DNA of 20,813 nucleotides from Bacillota bacterium (GTDB lineage Bacteria; Bacillota; Clostridia; Peptostreptococcales; Anaerovoracaceae), in the NCBI GenBank assembly GCA_021443825.1, contig JABUTE010000218.1, positions 1 to 20,813 of the forward strand, in the 5' to 3' direction. How positions within the stretch are numbered: the stretch's first letter is position 1; each line of letters opens with the position of its first letter. This document shows, piece after piece, positions 7,589 through 14,025 of this stretch. The notes under the pieces were generated by a model that saw nothing but the letters and a program-made list of their open reading frames with translations, was not told the origin of the DNA and made no database searches. Both the position numbers and the translations under genes were made by a program.

Positions 7589-8395
7589 ATGAGAAAGATC
7601 TGCAAGCATCGAAAGCCTTTCCTTCTTCTGCTTGCACCTGTTCTGATCATGATCGCGCTCGTTGTGAAAACGACGGGCGCATCTTTGCATACGAAGGAAC
7701 CTCCTCTGGTCATCGCCTACGGGGATGATATGGGAGGGGTAGTTTTGCAAAGCGCACTGAAATGTATGACAGCGGACTATAAAAGGACCCAGCTGGATGC
7801 CATCAACATGGGCGACTGCTGCGGCTCCAACGCCCAGTTTGCTCTTTCCACAGGGCAGGTAGATGTGGCGATCCTTTGCCCGGATGCGGTGCGAGATCTG
7901 GAAGACAACGGAAAAAAGTATTCGGTCGTCGGCGATCTGGTAACAGACGGCAACGTGCTGGTGCGAAGACCGGACAGCCCTGAAACCCTGGCTAAGATCG
8001 GTTACATGAACGGCAGAAAAGAGCAGGAGCAGCTGCTGATCGCTGTCTTCGGAGATTCCTGCGAGACGGTGCCCATGTTTGCGTCGGCCCTTCCCTATGC
8101 ACTGGAAAACAGGGCGGTTGATGCCGTCATGATGGATGCGGCACTGGCGATCAAGCTGGGCTATCCCATGGAGACCATCTCAAGCGGAGAGGTGACCTCC
8201 GTGATGATCGTGCAGAATCATCTACTGGAAGATCCTCGGGTCGAGGAACTGAAAAAAGCCATCAACGAGACAGTGCAGTCCTTTTCGGATGAAGAAAAGG
8301 CCTGCGAATTGCTTTGCAGCTATTTAGATACAGACAATACAGAGGAGGTAATTGCTCTTTGGAAAACCGTGACCGTACAATTCGGGTCCCTGTAA
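7589..8395 (+). CDS. saoB: SaoB-like ABC substrate-binding protein (Cys form)
   Basis: A 268-residue protein with an N-terminal hydrophobic segment (about 11-28) that would export or anchor it, followed by a small type-2 periplasmic-binding fold: PPLVIAYGDDMGGVVLQSAL, STGQVDVAILCPDAV, VDAVMMDAALAIKLGYPM. The key feature is NMGDCCGSNAQ with adjacent Cys77-Cys78 (TGC TGC at 7817-7822). As I recall, the SaoB family is described as a substrate-binding (seleno)protein, with Sec replacing a Cys in some members; this copy is all Cys. Its gene order directly before a SsuC-type permease and SsuB-type ATPase fits. The end overlaps saoP by 37 nt. The ABC-binding role is well supported; the Sao name rests on context and memory of the family. 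Confidence 0.75.
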   Translation: MRKICKHRKPFLLLLAPVLIMIALVVKTTGASLHTKEPPLVIAYGDDMGGVVLQSALKCMTADYKRTQLDAINMGDCCGSNAQFALSTGQVDVAILCPDAVRDLEDNGKKYSVVGDLVTDGNVLVRRPDSPETLAKIGYMNGRKEQEQLLIAVFGDSCETVPMFASALPYALENRAVDAVMMDAALAIKLGYPMETISSGEVTSVMIVQNHLLEDPRVEELKKAINETVQSFSDEEKACELLCSYLDTDNTEEVIALWKTVTVQFGSL

Positions 8396-9171
8396 ACGGG
8401 GATAAAAAGAAGGCGCGCAAGATGTTTCTCATGAACGTTGCTGTTATGGGAGGTCTTTGTGTGGCCTGGTTCTTTGCGGCAAGAGCTATCGGAAAGCCGC
8501 TGGTGCTTCCTGATTTTATCGAGACCATGAAGGAGTTTCTGACTGCATGGACCAATAAAAGGACCATGCGCAACATGGGTCTGACCCTAAAGCGGGTCCT
8601 GACCGGATCGTTCTACGGTCTGGTGATCGGCTCGGTGCTGGGTCTTATCATGGGCTATTCCGAAAAGGCCATGTCTCTTCTTTCGCCCTTTATCAATTCG
8701 CTGCGGCAGATCCCCATCATGGCGTGGGTACCTCTTTCCATCATCTGGTTCGGACTGGGAGAAGGCCCCACCATTTTCATGATCTTCATGGCGGCTGTCT
8801 TTCCTCTCATCATCAATACCATCGCCGGTGTTACCGATATCGACCGCAACTATTTCAATGCGGCAAGAAGCATGGGGGCAGATACGGTCTCTATTTTCCG
8901 TGATATCGTGCTTCCGGGCGCGATGCCCGGCTTTCTCACCGGCCTTCGTCTTGCTGTCGGCTCCGGATGGATGAGCGTCATCTGCGCGGAATTCATCGCC
9001 ACCAGCAGCGGCTTCGGTTATCTGATGATCGAAGCACAGGAACGGATGCAGACCGCCAAGCTCTACGCACTCATGATCATGTCTGCCGTTGTCGGCTACG
9101 GAATGGATCAGCTGATCCGTTTTATCGAACGCAGGGTAACAAGCTGGAGGTTTAAAGATGGCAAGGCTTAG
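8359..9171 (+). CDS. saoP: ABC transporter permease SaoP (SsuC/TauC-like)
   Basis: A 270-residue inner-membrane permease of the BPD_transp_1 type with about six membrane segments. The cytoplasmic EAA loop that contacts the ATPase is seen as NAARSMGADTVSIFRDIVLP, followed by GAMPGFLTGLRLAVGSGWM, close to SsuC/TauC/NrtB permeases. I chose the TTG at 8359 because AGGAGG (8343-8348) sits 10 nt upstream; an ATG at 8314 lacks such a site and lies deeper in saoB, and an ATG at 8422 would trim the N-terminus. The gene overlaps saoB by 37 nt and saoA by 14 nt, so the three are likely translated together. It would pass the ligand delivered by SaoB and/or the upstream lipoprotein. Confidence 0.85.
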   Translation: MENRDRTIRVPVNGDKKKARKMFLMNVAVMGGLCVAWFFAARAIGKPLVLPDFIETMKEFLTAWTNKRTMRNMGLTLKRVLTGSFYGLVIGSVLGLIMGYSEKAMSLLSPFINSLRQIPIMAWVPLSIIWFGLGEGPTIFMIFMAAVFPLIINTIAGVTDIDRNYFNAARSMGADTVSIFRDIVLPGAMPGFLTGLRLAVGSGWMSVICAEFIATSSGFGYLMIEAQERMQTAKLYALMIMSAVVGYGMDQLIRFIERRVTSWRFKDGKA

Positions 9172-9928
9172 TATCGAACATGTGAGCAAGGTCTTCAGCG
9201 ACAGACCTGGCGAGGTGCAGGTCGTATTGAACGATGTCAGCTTCGACATCGAAGACGGCGAATTCGTATGTCTTCTCGGCCCCTCCGGCTGCGGTAAGAC
9301 GACCCTTCTTACCATGATGGGCGGCTTTCAGGAACCCACCGAAGGGCAGATCTGTCTTGATGGCGAGCCCATCAGCGGTCCGTCGCCCGAACGGGGCTAT
9401 GTATTTCAAAACTATGCCCTCTTTCCCTGGATGACGGTCGAAAAGAATGTCGCCTACGGCCTGAAGTTTCAGGACCTGCCGGAGGCAGAAAAAAAGGCCC
9501 GCGTCGATGCGGCCATCGAGATGGCTCATCTTACGGAGCACAGAAAGAAATTCCCCATTCAGCTTTCCGGCGGCATGCAGCAGCGCTGCGCAGTAGCAAG
9601 AGCGCTGGTCGGGCGGCCCAAGGTGCTTCTTCTTGACGAACCGTTGGGTGCCGTCGACTTTCAGATGAGAGAGCTGATGCAGAACGAACTGGAGCGCATG
9701 GTGCAGGAGGCCGGTATCACCGTCGTCATGGTCACCCATGATGTGTCGGAATCGGTATTCTTCAGCGACCGGGTCATCGTATTCGGCCGTAAAGAGGGCG
9801 AGATCGTCGGCAATGTGACCATCGACCTGCCCCGTACCCGCGACCGCTCCAGCGAAGAATATGAGCATTATGTCTCTCATCTTACCAATTTGCTAAGAGA
9901 CGCATTTAAAGGCGCTTCGATCAAATAG
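9158..9928 (+). CDS. saoA: ABC transporter ATP-binding protein SaoA (SsuB/TauB-like)
   Basis: A 256-residue ABC ATPase with every motif intact: Walker A GPSGCGKTT (41-49), Q-loop Gln84, signature LSGGMQQR (136-143), Walker B VLLLDE (156-161) and switch His194 (MVTHDVSES). Similarity is to ATPases of sulfonate, taurine and nitrate importers. GGAGGT lies 8 nt before the ATG, inside the end of saoP, with a 14-nt overlap of the two genes. It powers uptake through SaoP. The ATPase call is certain; the Sao assignment comes from its place between saoB/saoP and the saoE/saoC pair. Confidence 0.88.
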   Translation: MARLSIEHVSKVFSDRPGEVQVVLNDVSFDIEDGEFVCLLGPSGCGKTTLLTMMGGFQEPTEGQICLDGEPISGPSPERGYVFQNYALFPWMTVEKNVAYGLKFQDLPEAEKKARVDAAIEMAHLTEHRKKFPIQLSGGMQQRCAVARALVGRPKVLLLDEPLGAVDFQMRELMQNELERMVQEAGITVVMVTHDVSESVFFSDRVIVFGRKEGEIVGNVTIDLPRTRDRSSEEYEHYVSHLTNLLRDAFKGASIK

Positions 9929-9965
9929 TCTTATCATTCAGACAGAAGGGTCTAGTCGCTTCCTT

Positions 9966-9988
9966 CATGGGGAATATGTCTTCCCATG
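9966..9988 (+). repeat. Inverted repeat in the saoA-saoE gap
   Basis: CATGGGGAA (9966-9974) can pair with TTCCCATG (9981-9988) with one bulged G and a 6-nt loop. There is no T-run, so it is not an intrinsic terminator; it may stabilise or process the operon mRNA. The 126-bp gap shows no other clear signal except the saoE ribosome binding site. Confidence 0.4.
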
Positions 9989-10054
9989 GGACTGCTGTAA
10001 GCGCGGCAAGAAGCTTTCCGGATCGAACGCTCCGTCTGAATCGAAAGGAATGTC

Positions 10055-11146
10055 ATGTTCATCATCACCTTTATCAAAGATGTTTTTCTTTCGGCGTTGA
10101 GCATGCTCAACAGCGCATCCCCCTGGATCGTGTTCAGCTTTGCCATGGCCGGAATCATTCATGAATTTGTGGGAACCGACCTGATGAAAAAGGCAAGCCT
10201 GGGTTCCACCAGTCTGGCCGGTATTCTGTCGATGACCCTGACCGGCATGTGCCTACCCATCTGCAGCTGCGGCACCATTCCTCTGGGCATCAGCATGTAT
10301 TATTCCGGAGCTTATCTGGGACCTGTCCTTACCTTTATGACTTCGTCTCCCATGATCAACCCCATTGCGATCATTTTGTCTTTGGGCCTTCTCGGGCCGC
10401 AGATCACGCTGATCTATGTGCTCATGGGTTTTTTCTGCCCCATGCTGATCGGTGTCATTGCCAACCGGCTGGGCGGTGATGAGCTTTATTACAAGCCTGC
10501 CTACGAGAATGCCCGCATGCAGCTGAATCTGAAGATGCCGAAAAAGACGCTTCGCCAGCGCATTATCAAAGGTCTTCACTGGTCGTTTACAGAGCTGGCG
10601 ATGGCGATCAGCAAATACACCGTTTCGGGCATGCTCATCGCAGGCGTGCTGTTCACCGTTGTTCCTCAGGGCGCCATTCAGCGCTATCTGGGCGATCCGG
10701 GCATGATCTCCCTTCTGGGGATCACCGTCGTTGCCGCCTTGATGTATGTCTGCGCCGTCGGCCACATTCCCTTTATTGCGGCCATCGTAGCCAGCGGTGC
10801 GGCTCCCGGTGTTGCCATCACCTTCCTGACGGCAGGCTGTGCGACCAATATCGCCGAGCTGATCAGCATCCGCAAGTCCATCGGGAAGAGAGCTGTTACC
10901 TTGTATATGATCTCGGTCATCATCCTTTCACAGGTAGGCGGAATGCTGGCCAATGTTCTGCTGCCGGATTTTGAGCCGGTGCTGGATTTCGATAAGGTGA
11001 CCAACAGCATTTCGCGGGCCAATACCTTCATCATCGAATTCCCCGACTGGCTGCAGCTGCTTTGCAGCTTTGTTCTCACCTGTTATGCAGCCGTATCCCT
11101 ATACCGTTATCTGGAGAAAGCACTGAAGCCCCATGCAGAAGCGTAA
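10055..11146 (+). CDS. saoE: SaoE efflux transporter (COG0701/ArsP-like permease)
   Basis: A 363-residue integral membrane protein with about eight to ten membrane segments in two related halves. The first half has GMCLPICSCGTIPLGISMYY with Cys66, Cys70 and Cys72, the classic PxCSCGxxP motif of the ArsP/YraQ superfamily, followed by FMTSSPMINPIAIILSLGLL. The second half has VCAVGHIPFIAAIVASGAAP and FLTAGCATNIAELISI. ArsP relatives export organoarsenicals and need cysteines for metalloid binding (established for ArsP), so export of an organometal or metal-thiol species is a fair inference. GAAAGGAA a few bases before the ATG supports the start. Its end overlaps saoC by 14 nt. The superfamily is certain; the Sao name is from family memory and context. 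Confidence 0.85.
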   Translation: MFIITFIKDVFLSALSMLNSASPWIVFSFAMAGIIHEFVGTDLMKKASLGSTSLAGILSMTLTGMCLPICSCGTIPLGISMYYSGAYLGPVLTFMTSSPMINPIAIILSLGLLGPQITLIYVLMGFFCPMLIGVIANRLGGDELYYKPAYENARMQLNLKMPKKTLRQRIIKGLHWSFTELAMAISKYTVSGMLIAGVLFTVVPQGAIQRYLGDPGMISLLGITVVAALMYVCAVGHIPFIAAIVASGAAPGVAITFLTAGCATNIAELISIRKSIGKRAVTLYMISVIILSQVGGMLANVLLPDFEPVLDFDKVTNSISRANTFIIEFPDWLQLLCSFVLTCYAAVSLYRYLEKALKPHAEA

Positions 11147-11633
11147 AAAACTGCTGATAAAACTGCTGGTTGCAGTCGCTGCTGTCGTTATTCTCGCCTT
11201 TTTGCGGGAAGACCTGCAGCAGCAGGAAACAGCCATCGAAAAAGACGATTCTTCGTATGCGTCGCCCGTTGCGGACGATCACCGGCTTTTGAAGGAATTC
11301 CAAAAGCGCTATCCGGAGCGGACCGTGCTTTTAGCCTGCGCGGAAGATATTTCCGATGACGGAAAAGAAGATCTGGTGGTCATCTCCCAGTGGGGCAAGG
11401 ACATCGAGACCATCGCTCTCTATACGGCAGAAGACGGGTCGCTGCTGGAGACCCCGCCCATTCCCGCCCCGCGGGAAAACCAGCGCATCAGGTTTTTTAA
11501 CATGGATAAAGCGGGCATTATGGAGGTGTTGATCACCGGAGAAAAGAATGGACAGGTCGGCTATGCCATCTACCGCATCATGCACGGTGAACTGATCAAT
11601 CTGTTCGGCGAGGGCATGGAAGACTGCTGCTGA
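11133..11633 (+). CDS. saoC: SaoC, small membrane-anchored protein ending in Cys-Cys
   Basis: A 166-residue protein with one N-terminal membrane segment (about 7-24, after MQKRKK) and an extracytoplasmic domain. The domain contains LLACAEDISDDGKEDLVVIS, reminiscent of a VCBS/FG-GAP-like calcium loop, and MEVLITGEKNGQVGYAIYR. It ends in GMEDCC, so the free carboxy terminus carries two adjacent cysteines, the hallmark of the family I recall as Cys-Cys-COOH (seleno)protein SaoC. A terminal CC pair is well suited to binding a soft metal, as in C-terminal vicinal-thiol motifs of mercuric reductase. Two TGA codons follow directly. Its start lies in saoE, and its transcript ends at the terminator 11648-11681. 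The biochemical role is untested. Confidence 0.8.
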   Translation: MQKRKKLLIKLLVAVAAVVILAFLREDLQQQETAIEKDDSSYASPVADDHRLLKEFQKRYPERTVLLACAEDISDDGKEDLVVISQWGKDIETIALYTAEDGSLLETPPIPAPRENQRIRFFNMDKAGIMEVLITGEKNGQVGYAIYRIMHGELINLFGEGMEDCC

Positions 11634-11647
11634 TGAAATCGGATCAC

Positions 11648-11681
11648 AAAAAAGCGTTTCCCAAAGGAAACGCTTTTTTTT
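11648..11681. terminator. Bidirectional terminator where the two SAO operons converge
   Basis: A perfect 8-bp stem (GCGTTTCC 11654-11661 with GGAAACGC 11666-11673) and a 4-nt CAAA loop are flanked by six A on the left and eight T on the right. It serves saoC on the plus strand and the DUF3343 gene on the minus strand. Confidence 0.92.
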
Positions 11682-11697
11682 CGTGTATAAAGGGTCG

Positions 11698-11979
11698 TTA
11701 TTCCGAAAGGTATTCCGATGCCGGAACATAATCGTGATGATTTCCTGTTCGCACAGCCTGATAAATTTCAAAGATACCCGGCTGCGGAAGAAATTCTTTC
11801 AGCGCAGCGATCACCGGTGCTGCCTGCTCCAACGAGAAACGCAACGACAGACCGCAGGAGGCACAGGCGCTCCGGGGACTGGGCATGATGGCAACAGCGA
11901 TCCCCCGATCGGTCAGATACCGGTGGGTCCTGACAGCTTCTCCCGGGCGATGGAATACTGCGACCAGAAAATCTCCCAT
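11698..11979 (-). CDS. DUF3343 Se/S-carrier-like protein
   Basis: A 93-residue cytoplasmic protein of the DUF3343 family (Pfam name, as recalled, putative Se/S carrier protein-like). The diagnostic stretch is IMPSPRSACASCGLSLRFSL, with Cys39 and Cys42 in the family's usual R-x-x-SxSCG-x-x-x-R position. Family members often lie next to selenium or sulfur-transfer genes such as YedF, IscS-like or selD genes. It is the third gene of the saoT-saoD operon, starting 10 nt after saoD, so it may deliver sulfur or selenium to, or remove it from, SaoD or SaoT. The ribosome binding site is poor, suggesting coupling to saoD. Membership is well supported; the role is inferred. Confidence 0.78.
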   Translation of the reverse strand: MGDFLVAVFHRPGEAVRTHRYLTDRGIAVAIMPSPRSACASCGLSLRFSLEQAAPVIAALKEFLPQPGIFEIYQAVRTGNHHDYVPASEYLSE

Positions 11980-11989
11980 ACGGATCTTG

Positions 11990-12322
11990 TTACAGGGTGA
12001 TCACCTGATCGACGCCGACGGAACCCAGAGCTGCGTATACATTGGGGAAGCAGCCGATGCCGGTGGGAGCGACCAGCTTCTTGTCGATCTCTCTCTGATA
12101 GCAGCAGCGGTCGCAGCACATAAGCAGCATGCCGGTCTTTTCGGCAAGAGCTGCCAGTCTGTTGGCGATATCATTGCCTTCGACCATCATATAGCAGTTG
12201 TCGAAAAAGAACATCATGCCCACAACATCTGCGCCGTGGATACCTTTTTCCAGTTGGGGAATGATCATGTTCTCCAGGATCTCTCTTGCATGTTCGGATT
12301 CGAGTAAGTAAGCTACCTTCAT
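11990..12322 (-). CDS. saoD: DsrE-related protein SaoD
   Basis: A 110-residue cytoplasmic protein of the DsrE/DsrF fold. The pattern of MKVAYLLESEHAREILENMI, VVGMMFFFDNCYMMVEGND, IANRLAALAEKTGMLLMCCD and C-terminal GCFPNVYAALGSVGVDQVITL matches DsrE-like sulfur-relay proteins. It adds an uncommon cluster of vicinal cysteines, CCDRCC (69-74), plus Cys43 and Cys91. DsrE proteins bind persulfide on a conserved Cys, so this one could carry sulfur, selenium or a thiol-bound metal (inference). AAAGGAG lies 9 nt before the ATG. It sits 39 nt after saoT and 10 nt before the DUF3343 gene. The name SaoD follows the recalled family description of a DsrE-related protein in the SAO system. Confidence 0.8.
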   Translation of the reverse strand: MKVAYLLESEHAREILENMIIPQLEKGIHGADVVGMMFFFDNCYMMVEGNDIANRLAALAEKTGMLLMCCDRCCYQREIDKKLVAPTGIGCFPNVYAALGSVGVDQVITL

Positions 12323-12361
12323 TTTGATTTCTCCTTTAAAATAGTATGCAGAACGCAGGAT

Positions 12362-12616
12362 CTATGCCTGCGCTGCCAGGGTTTGGAAGACCTTCCGGAT
12401 CTCTGCTTTGCTCAGATCCCAGACGGCCTCCGCTTCATTGATGATCAGTACGCTTTGAGTGACCGCGCCGTATTTCGGAAGATATTCCGTATCGACACCG
12501 GCCGTATAGCAGCGCACTTCGATCTGAGGATAATCCTCTGCCAGGGATTTCACGAATGCCCCATAGACCTCACATCAACTGCAAGCTGTGACAAATTCGA
12601 TACAAGGGTGTTTCAT
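12362..12616 (-). CDS. saoT: SaoT, thioredoxin-like selenoprotein (UGA read as Sec)
   Basis: Reading from ATG 12616 gives an 84-residue protein with one in-frame TGA at 12577-12575. The sequence around it is FVTACSUCEVYGAF, so Sec14 falls in a thioredoxin-fold active site, Cys12-Ser-Sec14-Cys15. The rest continues without a break: a helix, then IEVRCYTAGVDTEYLP, then QSVLIINEAEAVWDLS, which contains the strand-rich second half of a small thioredoxin or redox-active disulfide protein, to TAG at 12362. AAAGGA is 5 nt before the ATG and a consensus-like promoter lies upstream, so translation does start before the TGA. Standard calling would give only a roughly 63-residue fragment from an internal GTG at 12553. 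The family I recall as thioredoxin-like (seleno)protein SaoT has Sec or Cys here. It is the first gene of the saoT-saoD-DUF3343 operon. Confidence 0.85.
12541..12566 (-). promoter_or_regulatory. Candidate SECIS hairpin for the saoT UGA
   Basis: Counting from the base after UGA, nucleotides 9-11 and 13-15 can pair with 29-34 (C-G, U-G, A-U, then three G-C; one more G-U possible), leaving a bulged U at 12 and an apical loop near 17-27. Position, size and the bulged U resemble bacterial SECIS elements, but the stem is short. Confidence 0.4.
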
Positions 12617-12657
12617 GCTGATCCTTTCTTTGTGAATTGTAAAAATATCCAACAAAC

Positions 12658-12687
12658 AGTATATTGGACGGCTTCATTTACGTCCAA
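12658..12687 (-). promoter_or_regulatory. Promoter of the saoT-saoD-DUF3343 operon
   Basis: On the minus strand -35 TTGGAC (12687-12682) and -10 TATACT (12663-12658) are 18 bp apart, about 40 nt before the saoT start. The operator-like dyad at 12663-12688 fills the -35 and the whole spacer. Confidence 0.65.
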
Positions 12688-12688
12688 T
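12663..12688. promoter_or_regulatory. Operator-like perfect inverted repeat in the saoT promoter
   Basis: ATTGGACG (12663-12670) and CGTCCAAT (12681-12688) form a perfect 8-bp inverted repeat with a 10-bp spacer, about two helical turns between arm centres. A third half-site, TTGGA on the minus strand at 12652-12648, lies just downstream. A dimeric regulator bound here would cover the -35 and spacer. Confidence 0.6.
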
Positions 12689-12745
12689 CCGGATAATGAA
12701 TGAATGTGGCGATTTATAGTTGGTCTTAATAAATAGCCAGCCAAT

Positions 12746-12775
12746 AAAAAACAGGCCCTTTCGGACCTGCCAAAA
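12746..12775 (-). terminator. Intrinsic terminator after the dehydrogenase
   Basis: On the minus strand CAGGTCC, loop GAAA and GGGCCTG form a 7-bp stem (12769-12763 with 12758-12752, one G-U pair) followed by a T-run. It ends the dehydrogenase transcript and insulates the saoT promoter. Confidence 0.8.
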
Positions 12776-12836
12776 AGCGATGATGATCGGTTTTGCTGAG
12801 CAGCGGCTCTTTTGCAGAAGTTTTTCGTTCGCCGGT

Positions 12837-13802
12837 CTACAGCTTCCGGTAGCCGGTCTTTACATCGACTGTGCTTTCGATGGGCGCGCCGTTCAGGTAG
12901 TTTTCCATGTTGCGGATGGATCTGGCGATGATCTTCTTAAAGGGATCAGCCTGCCGCTTCAGTCCGGAGGAATGGGGGGTGATCAGGGCGTTTTCGCAGT
13001 CCCAGAGGGGATGGTCTGCGGGCAGGGGCTCCGGATCGGTCACATCGAGGGCAGCCGCCTTGATCACGCCGTGATTGAGGGCTTCGGCAAGAGCATCGCA
13101 GTCGACGGCAGTGCCGCGGCCCACATTGACCAGAATGGCCGTCGGCTTCATGAGGGCCAGCGTCTCTTTGTTGATGATCTTCATGGTCTGGGGGCTCTGG
13201 GGAAGGCTGAGACCGACGAAATCCATTTCGGGCAGCAGGCTGCTGAGATCCTCCAGGGGATGGAGCTCCTTTACATATTCGGGCGCTGCCGTCTGGGTCC
13301 TGCGGATGGCATAGACCTCTGCGCCGAAGGCGTTCATCCGCTTGGCGAAGTTCTCGCCGATGTCGCCCATGCCGATGATGAGGGCTTTCTTGCCGCTGAT
13401 CACGTCGGGAAGCTCTTCTCTTTCCCACAGGTGCTGATGCATGTTGTCTCTGTAATGATGGAGTCTTCTGAGCAGCATCAGGATGGCGCCGACCATGAAC
13501 TCAGCGATGGTGACACCGTAGCAGCCCGAGGCATTGGCAAGAACGGGAGCGTTCTCCTGCTGGAAAATAGGCAGCTTTGCGTAGTTGTCTGCTCCTGCGG
13601 AATCCAGCTGCAGAAATCTCAGCTTCGGCAGATCGTGGAGCAGACCGGTGGGAACATTGCCCAGAATGACTTCCGCTTCCTTTACCATGTCGTAGGTGAC
13701 GGCATCCTGGGTGGTATACGTAATGGAGCAATCTTTTGCGGCAGCCTCCAGCTGCTCTTTGATCGCGCCTTCAAATTCAAGTGTGGTAAGTACTTTGATC
13801 AT
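12837..13802 (-). CDS. D-isomer-specific 2-hydroxyacid dehydrogenase
   Basis: A 321-residue cytoplasmic NAD(P)-dependent oxidoreductase that would interconvert a 2-oxoacid and a D-2-hydroxyacid. The Rossmann motif is GMGDIG (144-149), and the catalytic triad is visible as Arg229 (NVGRGTAVD), Glu258 (DVTDPEPLP) and His277 (ITPHSSG). Family length is normal. I chose ATG 13802 because AGGAGG lies 7 nt upstream; the longer reading from ATG 13829 would start before that site. The gene has its own promoter and terminator and is not part of the SAO operons. The acidic residue expected at the end of the second strand of the Rossmann fold is replaced by a basic AIRRTQ, which favours NADP(H). The substrate cannot be stated. 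Confidence 0.88.
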   Translation of the reverse strand: MIKVLTTLEFEGAIKEQLEAAAKDCSITYTTQDAVTYDMVKEAEVILGNVPTGLLHDLPKLRFLQLDSAGADNYAKLPIFQQENAPVLANASGCYGVTIAEFMVGAILMLLRRLHHYRDNMHQHLWEREELPDVISGKKALIIGMGDIGENFAKRMNAFGAEVYAIRRTQTAAPEYVKELHPLEDLSSLLPEMDFVGLSLPQSPQTMKIINKETLALMKPTAILVNVGRGTAVDCDALAEALNHGVIKAAALDVTDPEPLPADHPLWDCENALITPHSSGLKRQADPFKKIIARSIRNMENYLNGAPIESTVDVKTGYRKL

Positions 13803-13843
13803 ATTGGGACCTCCTGCGCTCGATAGCAATATTTCGTTAGCTT

Positions 13844-13873
13844 ATTATACTATTTCCGAAGGGAATAGTCCAA
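13844..13873 (-). promoter_or_regulatory. Promoter of the dehydrogenase
   Basis: On the minus strand TTGGAC (13873-13868) and a perfect -10 TATAAT (13849-13844) are 18 bp apart, with an imperfect CTATTCCC/GGAAATAG inverted repeat in the spacer. Both -35 and spacing match the saoT promoter. Confidence 0.75.
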
Positions 13874-13960
13874 AGACTTTTGGCTCATGCCCCTGTACCC
13901 CTTGCGGAGGAAAAGATGCTCTTCATTTTCAGCCGGGAATATGATAACATATTGTAGTTA

Positions 13961-13989
13961 TTGAAATTCAAACCCAGCAAATATAGAAT
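13961..13989 (+). promoter_or_regulatory. Promoter of the Mrp ATPase-CvpA operon
   Basis: TTGAAA (13961-13966) and TAGAAT (13984-13989) are 17 bp apart, about 37 nt before the Mrp start. It diverges from the dehydrogenase promoter. Confidence 0.55.
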
Positions 13990-14025
13990 CCATCGGTATC
14001 GATGCAATAAGAAAGGCATTTTTCA

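Noticed and set aside
6326..7750. 474-codon open frame on the minus strand
   Set aside because: It is antisense to the substrate-binding lipoprotein, whose signal peptide, lipobox and fold motifs are clear. No ribosome binding site or family match was seen.
9967..10164. 65-codon frame across the saoA-saoE gap
   Set aside because: It lacks a ribosome binding site, overlaps the start of saoE in another frame and has a His-rich shadow composition.
12720..13826. 368-codon open frame on the plus strand
   Set aside because: It mirrors the dehydrogenase, which has its full catalytic triad, promoter and terminator on the minus strand.
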